The notes beneath the pieces were generated by a model. The model searched no databases and was not told where the DNA came from. It saw nothing but the letters and a program-made list of their open reading frames with translations. Position numbers and translations under genes: made by a program. Shown in pieces: positions 1-7,518 of a stretch of DNA of 64,000 nt. Location: positions 147,839-211,838 of the forward strand of contig NZ_JAERMK010000007.1 of NCBI RefSeq assembly GCF_016918015.1, in the 5' to 3' direction. The stretch comes from Glycomyces sp. YM15. Its GTDB lineage: Bacteria > Actinomycetota > Actinomycetes > Mycobacteriales > Micromonosporaceae. Position 1 is the stretch's first letter; each line of letters opens with the position of its first letter.

Positions 1-1195
1 CGACGTCCTCTGCAAGAAGCTCGGCGGCGACGTCGGCCAGGACCGCTGGCGCCGCGAGACCGGCCTCCCCCTCGCCGCCTACTTCGCCGGCCCCAAGATC
101 GCCTGGCTCCTGGACAACGTCCCGGGCCTGCGTGAACGCGCCGAAGCCGGCGAACTCCTCTTCGGCACCATGGACTCCTGGGTCATCTGGAACCTCACCG
201 GCGGCGTCAACGGCGGCGTGCACGTCACCGACGTCACCAACGCCTCGCGCACCCTCCTCATGAACCTCGACGACCTCAAGTGGAACGAGGAGATCGCGGC
301 CGAAATGGGCGTGCCCATGCAGGTGCTCCCCGAGATCCGCTCCTCCTCCGAGGTCTACGGCACCGTCACCGGCGGCCCGCTCGGCGGACTCCTCGCGGGG
401 GTGCCCGTCGCCTCCGCCCTCGGCGACCAGCAGGCCGCCCTCTTCGGACAGACCTGCTTCAGCACCGGCGAGGCCAAGTCCACCTACGGGACCGGCACGT
501 TCATGCTCATGAACACCGGCGAGAAGCTCATCCACTCCAAGTCCGGCCTGATCACCACCGTCGGCTACCGGATCGGCGACCAGGACCCGGTCTACGCCCT
601 CGAAGGCTCGATCGCCGTCACCGGCGCGCTCGTCCAGTGGATGCGCGACCAGATGGGCCTCATCAAGACCGCGGCCGAGATCGAGACGCTCGCGATGTCC
701 GTCGAGGACAACGGCGGCGCCTACTTCGTGCCGGCGTTCTCCGGGCTCTTCGCGCCCTACTGGCGCTCCGACGCCCGCGGCGTCATCGCGGGCCTCACCC
801 GGTACGTCACCAAGGCCCACATCGCCCGCGCCGTCCTGGAAGCCACCGCCTGGCAGACCCGCGAGATCAGCGACGCCATGGTCAAGGACTCCGGCGTCGA
901 ACTGGTCACGCTCAAGGTCGACGGCGGCATGACCTCCAACAACCTCCTCATGCAGTTCCTCGCCGACGTGCTCGACGCGCCCGTCGTGCGCCCCATGGTC
1001 GCCGAGACCACCTGCCTCGGCGCCGCCTACGCCGCGGGTCTCGCGGTCGGCTTCTGGGACGGCGTCGAGGACCTGCGCGTCAACTGGCGCCGCGCCGCCG
1101 AATGGACCCCCGACATGGACCCCGAGGTCCGCGACCGGGAATACAAGAACTGGCTCAAGGCCGTCGAGCGGACCATGGGCTGGCAGGACGAGTAG
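1..1195 (+). CDS. glpK: Glycerol kinase, 5' end outside window
   Basis: Phosphorylates glycerol to sn-glycerol 3-phosphate with ATP in the cytosol; FGGY carbohydrate kinase family. The reading frame is open from base 2, so the true start lies upstream; about 397 C-terminal residues are present of the usual ~500. Visible family signatures are [14 protein letters not shown], the STYGTGTF substrate/ATP region, and the C-terminal FGGY signature region [16 protein letters not shown]. The stop is 13 bases before the glpD start, so the two form an operon converting glycerol to dihydroxyacetone phosphate. Function is clear from the sequence. Confidence 0.96.
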   Translation, partial: DVLCKKLGGDVGQDRWRRETGLPLAAYFAGPKIAWLLDNVPGLRERAEAGELLFGTMDSWVIWNLTGGVNGGVHVTDVTNASRTLLMNLDDLKWNEEIAAEMGVPMQVLPEIRSSSEVYGTVTGGPLGGLLAGVPVASALGDQQAALFGQTCFSTGEAKSTYGTGTFMLMNTGEKLIHSKSGLITTVGYRIGDQDPVYALEGSIAVTGALVQWMRDQMGLIKTAAEIETLAMSVEDNGGAYFVPAFSGLFAPYWRSDARGVIAGLTRYVTKAHIARAVLEATAWQTREISDAMVKDSGVELVTLKVDGGMTSNNLLMQFLADVLDAPVVRPMVAETTCLGAAYAAGLAVGFWDGVEDLRVNWRRAAEWTPDMDPEVRDREYKNWLKAVERTMGWQDE

Positions 1196-1208
1196 AGGGA
1201 GCATCGCG

Positions 1209-2828
1209 ATGACCACCTTGCAGCACGTCTCCGGCCCGGAGGCGAACCCGACCGGTTCCATTCGCTTCACGGGGCGGATGGGCCGAGCCGAAGCGCGCGA
1301 GCAGCTGTCGAGCGCCACGTTCGACCTGCTCGTCATCGGCGGCGGCATCCTGGGCATCTCCACCGCCTGGCACGCCGCCCAGTCGGGGCTGCGGGTGGCC
1401 CTCGTGGACGCCGGCGACTTCGCCGGCGCCACCTCCTCCGCCTCCTCGAAGCTCCTCCACGGCGGCCTGCGCTACCTCCAGACCGGCGCGGTCAAACTCG
1501 TGGCGGAGAACCACTTCGAACGCCGCGCCGTCACCCGCCAGGTGGCGCCGCACCTGTCCCGCCCGCTCAAGTTCTACCTGCCCGTCTACAAAGGCGGCCC
1601 GCACGGTGCCGCGAAACTCGGCGCGGGCGTCTTCGCCTACTCCGCGCTCTCCGGCTTCGGCGACGGCGTCGGCCACCTGCTCAGCCCCGCCAAGGCCCGC
1701 GAGGCCGTGCCGGAACTGCGCGTCAAGAACCTCAAAGCCGTCGCCGTCTACGGCGACAGCCAGATGAACGACGCCCGCATGGCCCTCATGACCACCCGCG
1801 CGGCGGTCGAAGCGGGCGCCACGGCGCTGAACTACGCCGAAGTGACCGGCCTGCGGTTCACCGACGGCCGCGTGACCGGCGCCGACCTGCGCGACAAGGT
1901 CGACGGCACCGAGTTCGGCGTGAACGCCCACGTCGTCCTCAACGCCACCGGACCCTGGGTGGACCACCTGCGCCGCATGGAGAACCCTGTGGCCGACCCG
2001 TCGATCCGGCTCTCCAAGGGCGCGCACCTGGTGCTCAAGCGCACCGCCGACTGGGGCGCGGCGCTGGCGACGCCGGTCGACAAGTACCGCATCACGTTCG
2101 CGCTGCCGTGGGAGGACATGCTCCTGCTCGGCACCACGGACGAGATCTACGAAGGCGACCCGGGCCAGGTCGCGCCGACCAAGGCCGACTTCAAGCAGAT
2201 CCTCGACGAGGCGAGCCTCTCGGTGCGCTCGGAGCAGTTGCATCCCGAGCTCATCACATACGCGTTCGCGGGCCTGCGGGTCCTGCCGGGCGGTCCGGGC
2301 GCGACTTCGAAAGCAAAGCGGGAGACCGTGGTGACCGAGGGGCGCGGCGGGATGCTCTCGGTGGCGGGCGGCAAATGGACCACGTTCCGCCACATCGGAC
2401 GGACCGTGATGAAGAAGCTCGCGGCCCTGCCGGGCTACTCGCTCGGTGCCGAGATGGAGCCGATGGCGAACCTCCCGTACCGCCTGCCGCTGCCGGGCAT
2501 CGCGAATCCGCACGCGGTCGAGCACCGACTGCTCTCGGACGGCGGCTCGCCGCTGGCGAACCTCGGCGCGGACACCGCGAAGCACCTTGCGACGCACTAC
2601 GGCTCGCTCGCCTTCGACATCGCCCGCCTGGCGGGGGAGCACCCGGAGCTCGCTCAGCGCGTGCACCCGGACGCGCCGGAGATCATGGCGCAGGTCGTCT
2701 ACGCGCGCGACGTCGAATGGGCGGAGACGGCGGAGGACGTCCTGCGGCGCCGCACCACGCTGATGATCCGCGGCCTGGACACGCCCGAGGTCCGCGCCAA
2801 GGTCCAGGCGCTGCTCGACCGGAAGTGA
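1209..2828 (+). CDS. glpD: Aerobic glycerol-3-phosphate dehydrogenase
   Basis: FAD enzyme oxidising glycerol 3-phosphate to dihydroxyacetone phosphate, peripheral on the membrane and feeding electrons to quinone. 539 aa, normal for the family. The FAD dinucleotide fold GGGILG is at about residues 44-49, followed by the substrate region SSKLLHGGLRYLQ, and AGGKWTTFR is in the second half. The ATG at 1209 follows a GAGGGAGC ribosome site. It sits directly behind glpK and is closed by the hairpin terminator at 2900. No glycerol facilitator is visible, but it may lie upstream of the window. Confidence 0.96.
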   Translation: MTTLQHVSGPEANPTGSIRFTGRMGRAEAREQLSSATFDLLVIGGGILGISTAWHAAQSGLRVALVDAGDFAGATSSASSKLLHGGLRYLQTGAVKLVAENHFERRAVTRQVAPHLSRPLKFYLPVYKGGPHGAAKLGAGVFAYSALSGFGDGVGHLLSPAKAREAVPELRVKNLKAVAVYGDSQMNDARMALMTTRAAVEAGATALNYAEVTGLRFTDGRVTGADLRDKVDGTEFGVNAHVVLNATGPWVDHLRRMENPVADPSIRLSKGAHLVLKRTADWGAALATPVDKYRITFALPWEDMLLLGTTDEIYEGDPGQVAPTKADFKQILDEASLSVRSEQLHPELITYAFAGLRVLPGGPGATSKAKRETVVTEGRGGMLSVAGGKWTTFRHIGRTVMKKLAALPGYSLGAEMEPMANLPYRLPLPGIANPHAVEHRLLSDGGSPLANLGADTAKHLATHYGSLAFDIARLAGEHPELAQRVHPDAPEIMAQVVYARDVEWAETAEDVLRRRTTLMIRGLDTPEVRAKVQALLDRK

Positions 2829-2899
2829 CCGGCGACCGCAGCGTGTGGAGCGCGCAAGCGTCGAAGGGGCCGATACGCGGCTCGCAAGCTTCACTCAGC

Positions 2900-2940
2900 G
2901 GCCGGGAGCGAGATCTGAGGGGTTCTCGTTCCCGGCCTTT
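2900..2940 (+). terminator. Rho-independent terminator after glpD
   Basis: Inverted repeat 2900-2913 / 2924-2937 gives a 14-bp stem with one G-U wobble and a 10-nt loop, followed by TTT. It lies 70 bases after the glpD stop. The remaining bases to 3063 show no gene. Confidence 0.75.
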
Positions 2941-3063
2941 CGTACGCGTCTGCGCGGCGACGGCTGCCGTACCCGTGCGCCGGCATTGGATCGGGATCTC
3001 GGCGGCGCTTGCGAGCCGTGCACCGGCAGCGTCCGTTCTGAAGGCCGGAGCCTTGACCACGGC

Positions 3064-3612
3064 CTAGTCTCGTCCCGTGTCCGGGTGGATCGCCATGAAC
3101 ACCGAGTACGGCCGCGCCCCCGGCCCCGGTTCGATCGCCGCCAGCTCGTCGAAGAGCTCCTTGAAGCGGGCGCTCACTTCCTTGTACTGCTCCTCGTTGA
3201 GTCGCATGCCGAGCCGTCCCGCGTTCACCTGCTTCGGGTCGGGGACCTGTGCGACCTCGGTGCGGAAGGCCTCCAGCATCGCGGTGGAGAGGTCCGACTT
3301 GAACTCCTCGCCCAGGCGCAGCGCCCACGACTTCCGTGTCGCCAGGTAGGGGATCTCCCGCGATCCCCGGGCGCCGGTCCGCTCTTGCTGCGGAGTGAGG
3401 AATCCGGTGTCCACGAGCTTGCGCACGTGGTGCAGGACCGTCGCCGGGTTCGCGTCGAGGCGCTGGGCGATCTCCTTGTTGGTGAGCGCGCGGTCGAGGC
3501 ACAACCGCAGGATGCGCAGTCGCATCGCCGAGGCCACCGCTTTGGCCTCGGCCTCGGTGGCGAGCGGCCGGTCGTCCTCGGAGCCTGTTGATCCGCGCTG
3601 GTCTGACACCAC
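3064..3612 (-). CDS. ArsR-type winged-helix transcriptional regulator
   Basis: 182-aa DNA-binding protein. Residues about 22-85 form a winged helix (ALTNKEIAQRLDANPATVLHHVRKLVDTGFL), typical of ArsR/HTH_20 repressors; the C-terminal half is a less defined helical region probably used for dimerisation. The start is GTG at 3612 (or GTG at 3609), with AGGATGAG just upstream. It is divergent from the MFS exporter at 3671, and the 40-bp dyad at 3631-3670 lies between them. The likely job is therefore autoregulation and control of the exporter. The ligand is unknown. Confidence 0.8.
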   Translation of the reverse strand: MVSDQRGSTGSEDDRPLATEAEAKAVASAMRLRILRLCLDRALTNKEIAQRLDANPATVLHHVRKLVDTGFLTPQQERTGARGSREIPYLATRKSWALRLGEEFKSDLSTAMLEAFRTEVAQVPDPKQVNAGRLGMRLNEEQYKEVSARFKELFDELAAIEPGPGARPYSVFMAIHPDTGRD

Positions 3613-3630
3613 CTCATCCTAGCGGCAGCT

Positions 3631-3670
3631 GCGATTGACTTTTCCCAATTGATTGGGAATACTCAATCGC
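3631..3670. promoter_or_regulatory. 40-bp double-dyad operator with embedded promoter
   Basis: Two nested inverted repeats share one centre (3650.5). The inner pair TTCCCAAT/ATTGGGAA is at 3642-3649 and 3652-3659; the outer pair GCGATTGA/TCAATCGC is at 3631-3638 and 3663-3670. Inside it reads a rightward promoter: TTGACT (3635-3640), a 17-bp spacer and AATACT (3658-3663), placing the transcript start at about 3670, on the GTG start of the MFS gene. A protein bound to the dyad would cover this promoter. The neighbouring ArsR-type regulator is the obvious candidate; that link is inference. Confidence 0.8.
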
Positions 3671-4972
3671 GTGATCTCCCTCGGCGCCCCCGCCCCCGAC
3701 GCCCCCACGAAACGCGACCGCCTCGGCCTCCTACGCGAACCCGACTTCCGCGGTCTCTTCCTCTCCACCACCGTGGCCCAGATCGGCTACCAGATCACCA
3801 CGCTCGCGCTGCCGCTCGCCGCGGTCATCGCGCTCGACGTCGGTGAACTCGAAGTCGGCGTGCTCTCGTCGATGACGATGCTGGCGTTCCTCCTCATCGG
3901 CCTCCCCGCCGGCGCGTGGGTCGACCGGATGCGCCGTCGGCGGGTCCTCATCGTCAGCGACCTCGTGCGCGCCGCCGTGCTCGCCACCGTCCCGATCGCC
4001 TGGTGGGCAGGCGCGCTCACCATCTGGCAGCTCTACGCCGTCGCGTTCGTGATCGGCCTCTTCACCGTCTTCTTCGACGTCTCCTACCAGAGCTATCTGC
4101 CGCACCTCGTCGGCCGCGAGCACCTCGTCGAAGGCAACGCGAAGCTCGAAGTGGTCCGCTCGACCGCCCAACTCGGCGGTCCGGTCCTCGCCGGACAGCT
4201 CATCGGCTGGCTCACCGCGCCGGTGGCCCTCGCCTTCGACGCCGTCGCGATGGGCGCCTCCGCGCTGTTCCTCGTTCGCATCCGCCGCCGCGAGCCCAAA
4301 CCCCGAGTCGCCCGGGACGCCCGGATCCTCACCGACATCAAGGAAGGGCTCGCGTTCGTCTTCCGCAACCGCATCCTGGCGTCCATCGTGGCCGCGACCA
4401 GCTGGTGGAACCTCTGGATGGGCGCTTACATGGCAATGGCCGTGGTGTTCCTGCCGCGCGACCTGGGCCTGACGCCGGGGACGATCGGCCTGTTCTTCGG
4501 CGTGTTCGGCGTCGGCGGCCTCATCGGCGCATTCGTGACCGGACCCGTCACGGCCTGGCTGGGTGAAGGCCGCGCCATCTGGATCTCGACACTCATCTCC
4601 TCACCCGGACTGCTCCTGCTCCCCGCCGCCGAACCGGGCTGGCGCGTCTGGATCGCCGCGCTCGGCATGGGCACCGTGGGCATCGGCGCGGTCGTCTACA
4701 ACGTCAACCAGGTGAGCTTCCGGCAGCGCCTCACCCCCGACCGGCTGCTGGGCCGCATGAACGCCACGGTCCGCTTCCTGGCCTGGGGCCTCAGCGCGGT
4801 GGGCGCGCTCATGGGCGGCGTCCTCGGCGAGTTCGCCGGGGCGAGGGCGACGCTCTGGATCGGCGCGATCGGCGTCTGCCTGGCGTTCCTGCCGGTCTTC
4901 TTCTCGCCCTTGCGGAACCTGCGGGACCTCCCGCGGCCGGGACCCGAACCGGAACCGGCCCGGGCGGCCTGA
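3671..4972 (+). CDS. MFS transporter (drug exporter type)
   Basis: About 433 aa with twelve predicted membrane segments, MFS_3/enterobactin-exporter-like family. The first segment follows FRGLFLSTTVAQIGYQ and the loop-2 signature region contains WVDRMRRRR. I chose GTG 3671 because the promoter in the 40-bp dyad would start transcription there; an in-frame TTG at 3653 lies inside the operator and is less likely. It probably exports a toxic small molecule sensed by the divergent ArsR-type regulator. Its 3' end overlaps the convergent RDD gene by up to 277 bases. Confidence 0.85.
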   Translation: MISLGAPAPDAPTKRDRLGLLREPDFRGLFLSTTVAQIGYQITTLALPLAAVIALDVGELEVGVLSSMTMLAFLLIGLPAGAWVDRMRRRRVLIVSDLVRAAVLATVPIAWWAGALTIWQLYAVAFVIGLFTVFFDVSYQSYLPHLVGREHLVEGNAKLEVVRSTAQLGGPVLAGQLIGWLTAPVALAFDAVAMGASALFLVRIRRREPKPRVARDARILTDIKEGLAFVFRNRILASIVAATSWWNLWMGAYMAMAVVFLPRDLGLTPGTIGLFFGVFGVGGLIGAFVTGPVTAWLGEGRAIWISTLISSPGLLLLPAAEPGWRVWIAALGMGTVGIGAVVYNVNQVSFRQRLTPDRLLGRMNATVRFLAWGLSAVGALMGGVLGEFAGARATLWIGAIGVCLAFLPVFFSPLRNLRDLPRPGPEPEPARAA

Positions 4973-5472
4973 GCCCGGACTAAGGCCCTGCGGGGCGGCA
5001 GCCGGACGCCGCCGTTCGGGTCGACTTCGGCGAGCCGACGCGTCAGCGCGACATCGATGCTGACGCGCCGGAACGTCCCGTCCGCGGTGCCGCCGGTGAC
5101 CACCGCGAGGACCGCCAAAGGCAGCAGGATCGTGCGGATCAGCATCGCCCACGGACCTTTCGCGCCGATCCTCCCGCCGTCGCGCAGCCGCACCAGGCGC
5201 GTGCCGGTGAGCAGCGCGCCGAGCGCGCGGCCGTTGGTGTAGCACAGGCCGTACAGCAGGGGCATGCCCACGACCAGCGCGCCCACCACCAGCACGATCA
5301 CGCCGCCGCTGAGGCCCTGGGCATCGTCGATCAGCACCAGGACCACGACCCCGGTGACGAACCCGAGCATGACGACGACGGCATCGATGAGCCAGGCCCA
5401 GGCCCGTGCCCATTCGCCGGCCGGGACGTATCGCGTCCCATCGGCGAAGGCTTTGACTTCTCTTGCGGCCAT
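4696..5472 (-). CDS. RDD family membrane protein with long antisense tail
   Basis: The N-terminal ~155 residues match the RDD family: WARAWAWLIDAVVVM in the first membrane helix, a second helix, the conserved NGRALGALLTGTRLVRL loop and a third helix. Function is unknown, possibly ion transport. ATG 5472 follows GAGG; a GTG at 5478 is also in frame. The last ~95 residues are Arg/Pro-rich and antisense to the MFS gene, unlike any RDD tail. A one-base shift near 4985-5005 would reach a TAG at 4979-4981, so the real protein may end there. The N-terminal part is secure, the 3' boundary is not. Confidence 0.7.
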   Translation of the reverse strand: MAAREVKAFADGTRYVPAGEWARAWAWLIDAVVVMLGFVTGVVVLVLIDDAQGLSGGVIVLVVGALVVGMPLLYGLCYTNGRALGALLTGTRLVRLRDGGRIGAKGPWAMLIRTILLPLAVLAVVTGGTADGTFRRVSIDVALTRRLAEVDPNGGVRLPPRRALVRAQAARAGSGSGPGRGRSRRFRKGEKKTGRNARQTPIAPIQSVALAPANSPRTPPMSAPTALRPQARKRTVAFMRPSSRSGVRRCRKLTWLTL

Positions 5473-5616
5473 GGGCACCTCACGTTCAGCGGGAAGGGGG
5501 CGGGGGAGCAGGCGGACCCGAGCCTACTCGGGCCCGGCCGCTCGCCTTCCGGGCCATGCGGCGACGCAGCGCCGCCGCGATGTTCTGCAGCTGCCGCCGT
5601 CGACGGCGCCTCCCCA

Positions 5617-6135
5617 TCAGTTCTGCGCGCCGAACCCGGGGGAGTAGGTGTACCGGCCGCGCAGGTCGTCGCTCCAGCCGGCGAGCCTGCGGATCTGGAA
5701 CGCGCTCCCCCAGCTCGGGTCCTCAGGCTCGATCCCGAGTGGCGCGGCCGACTCGAATCCGAAGCGGCCGTAGTAGTCCGGGTTGCCGAGGAGGATGATC
5801 GCCGGTTCGTCCAGCGCGTCCGCGGCCGCTATGGCCGCGTGCATCAGGGCCGATCCGATCCCCTTGCCGTGCAGGGAGGGGTCCACGCCGATCGGTCCGA
5901 GGCCGAGGATTCGCCGCTCGCCCAGCCGCCCGTACGAGCAGACCACGTGCCCGGCGGGTCTCCCGTCGGCCTCGGCCACGAGCGAGAGCTGCGGTACCCA
6001 GTCCTCGCTGCCGCGCAGCGCATCGACGATCGCCGCCTCCGTCCCGGAGGCGTAAGCGACCGTGGCGAAGGCGGCGTCGTGGAGGGTATGGATGAGGGGC
6101 GCGTCGCCCTCGGTCTCGCGTCTGATGAAGGTCAC
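5617..6135 (-). CDS. GNAT family N-acetyltransferase (YhbS-like)
   Basis: 172 aa. Acetyl-CoA binding motif A is visible as PSLHGKGIGSALM (about residues 87-99), followed by NPDYYGRFGF, a signature of the YhbS/predicted N-acetyltransferase group. The substrate is not known. It stands alone: the upstream fragment on the same strand (6185-6382) is a degenerate membrane gene and the downstream neighbour is the RDD gene. ATG 6135 starts the family-typical MTFIRRET. Confidence 0.85.
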   Translation of the reverse strand: MTFIRRETEGDAPLIHTLHDAAFATVAYASGTEAAIVDALRGSEDWVPQLSLVAEADGRPAGHVVCSYGRLGERRILGLGPIGVDPSLHGKGIGSALMHAAIAAADALDEPAIILLGNPDYYGRFGFESAAPLGIEPEDPSWGSAFQIRRLAGWSDDLRGRYTYSPGFGAQN

Positions 6136-6184
6136 CGGCCGAGTATCACAGCCGATGCCAACGCCTGCAACGCATTTGCGCAGT

Positions 6185-6382
6185 TCAGGGGCGGCGCGCG
6201 ACCTGCAGTTGGAGGATGCCGGCGGCGACCACGAGCGCGGCGGTGGCGTAGTGGATGCCGAACGCGGCGGCGGCGCTGCCGCCGTGGACGAGGATCAGCG
6301 TGCCGTCCGCGAGCGGGATGAGGGCCTCGCACAGCAGCACCCGGCCGAGCGCCCGTCTGTGCTCGCGACCACTCCTCGTCAC
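6185..6382 (-). pseudogene. Truncated DUF4267-like membrane protein
   Basis: About 65 codons encode RRALGRVLLCEALIPLADG followed by a Gly-Ala-rich helix and a second hydrophobic segment, resembling the C-terminal half of DUF4267 small membrane proteins (usually ~120 aa). The N-terminal half is missing; upstream lies the sigma factor gene on the other strand, whose 5' end occupies the place. Read as a relic, although GTG 6382 could still start a short two-helix protein. Family assignment rests on recall of the RRALG..L..ALIP..D pattern. Confidence 0.45.
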
Positions 6383-6434
6383 GTCTTCGGGCCCCGGCGG
6401 GTCAGTACAGTGATGAGCCCGAGCGGAGGATGCG

Positions 6435-7328
6435 ATGAACGACGGCGTCGATTTCGATCACGATGCGGTGCTGCGCTTCGAGGAGCACCGAGCGCATTTG
6501 CGTGCCGTCGCGTTCCGGATGCTCGGCAGCACCGGCGAGGCGGACGACGCGGTGCAGGAGGCGTGGATGCGATTCGCCCGCACCGACACCGCTGCGGTGG
6601 AGAACCTGCGCGGCTGGCTCACCACCGTGGTCTCGCGGATCTGCTTGAACCTGCTGCGCTCCCGCCGCCACCGTCAGGAGGACGCCCTCGACGCCGACCT
6701 GCCGCTGGCCTCGGCTCCGGGCGCCGGCGGCGATCCGGAGTCCGACGCCGTCATGGCCGATTCGGTCGGCTTGGCGCTCCAGGTGGTCATCGACGCGCTC
6801 GGGCCCGCAGAACGGGTGGCGTTCGTGCTGCACGACATGTTCGGCGTGCCGTTCGACCGCATCGCGCCGGTCCTCGACCGCACGACGGAGGCGACGCGGC
6901 AGCTCGCGAGCCGCGCGCGCCGGCGCGTGCGCGAGGGGCGCGACCGCGCGGAAGCGGATCGCGATGCGCGGCAGCGGAGGTCGGTGGTCGAGGCGTTTCT
7001 GGCCGCCGCCCGCGAAGGGCGCTTCGAGGACCTCCTCGCCGTGCTGGATCCCGACATCGTCGTGGTCGCCGACGAGGCCGCCGTCGCGACCGGCTTCTCG
7101 GGGCGCGAGGTCATCGGCGCCGCCTCCGTGGCCGCGATCTTCAACGGCAAGGCCAAGGCCGCGGTCCCGGTCCTGGTCGACGGTCTCGCCGGCGCGATGT
7201 GGGCCCCGGGCGGGAAGCCGCGCTCGGTGCTGGCGTTCGCGGTGGTCGATGGCAAGGTGGCGAGCATCGAGGCCATGAACGCCCCCGACACGATCGCGTC
7301 GCTCGAGCTCGTCCCCTTCGACCGATGA
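6435..7328 (+). CDS. ECF sigma factor, SigJ/ECF41 type with SnoaL-like C-terminus
   Basis: 297-aa RNA polymerase sigma factor. Region 2 (about residues 12-75) carries FRMLGSTGEADDAVQEAWMR; region 4 (about 115-165) has GPAERVAFVLHDMFGVPFDRIA and the DNA-binding helix RTTEATRQLASRARRRV. Residues ~185-290 form a SnoaL/NTF2-like domain (FLAAAREGRFEDLLAVLDPD), the hallmark of ECF41/SigJ. In this group the C-terminal domain, rather than a separate anti-sigma factor, modulates activity (family knowledge). Monocistronic; closed by the hairpin at 7332. The target promoter is unknown. Confidence 0.92.
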   Translation: MNDGVDFDHDAVLRFEEHRAHLRAVAFRMLGSTGEADDAVQEAWMRFARTDTAAVENLRGWLTTVVSRICLNLLRSRRHRQEDALDADLPLASAPGAGGDPESDAVMADSVGLALQVVIDALGPAERVAFVLHDMFGVPFDRIAPVLDRTTEATRQLASRARRRVREGRDRAEADRDARQRRSVVEAFLAAAREGRFEDLLAVLDPDIVVVADEAAVATGFSGREVIGAASVAAIFNGKAKAAVPVLVDGLAGAMWAPGGKPRSVLAFAVVDGKVASIEAMNAPDTIASLELVPFDR

Positions 7329-7331
7329 CGC

Positions 7332-7370
7332 CGACGGGCGGCCGACGCGAAACGCGTCGACCGCCCGTCG
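7332..7370 (+). terminator. Terminator after the sigma factor gene
   Basis: Two stacked stems: CGACGGGCGG (7332-7341) pairs with CCGCCCGTCG (7361-7370), and inside it GACGCG/CGCGTC with an AAA loop. It lies 4 bases past the stop. The next 148 bases to 7518 show no gene. Confidence 0.75.
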
Positions 7371-7518
7371 TTCGCCGGGTCGTCTCCGGGCACGGGCAAC
7401 GCCATCGGCGCCCGGGAAGCGTCGCCCTTGTTCAACGGTCGCAGGTGGGTCCGACATGCGGCGTCCGACCCGCGAAGGTCGGTGGCCTTGCCCATTGAGC
7501 CCGGCCACCGTCCGTTCG

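Noticed and set aside
1155-2894. Long leftward frame opposite glpD
   Set aside because: Arg-rich shadow frame without recognisable features; glpD is unambiguous.
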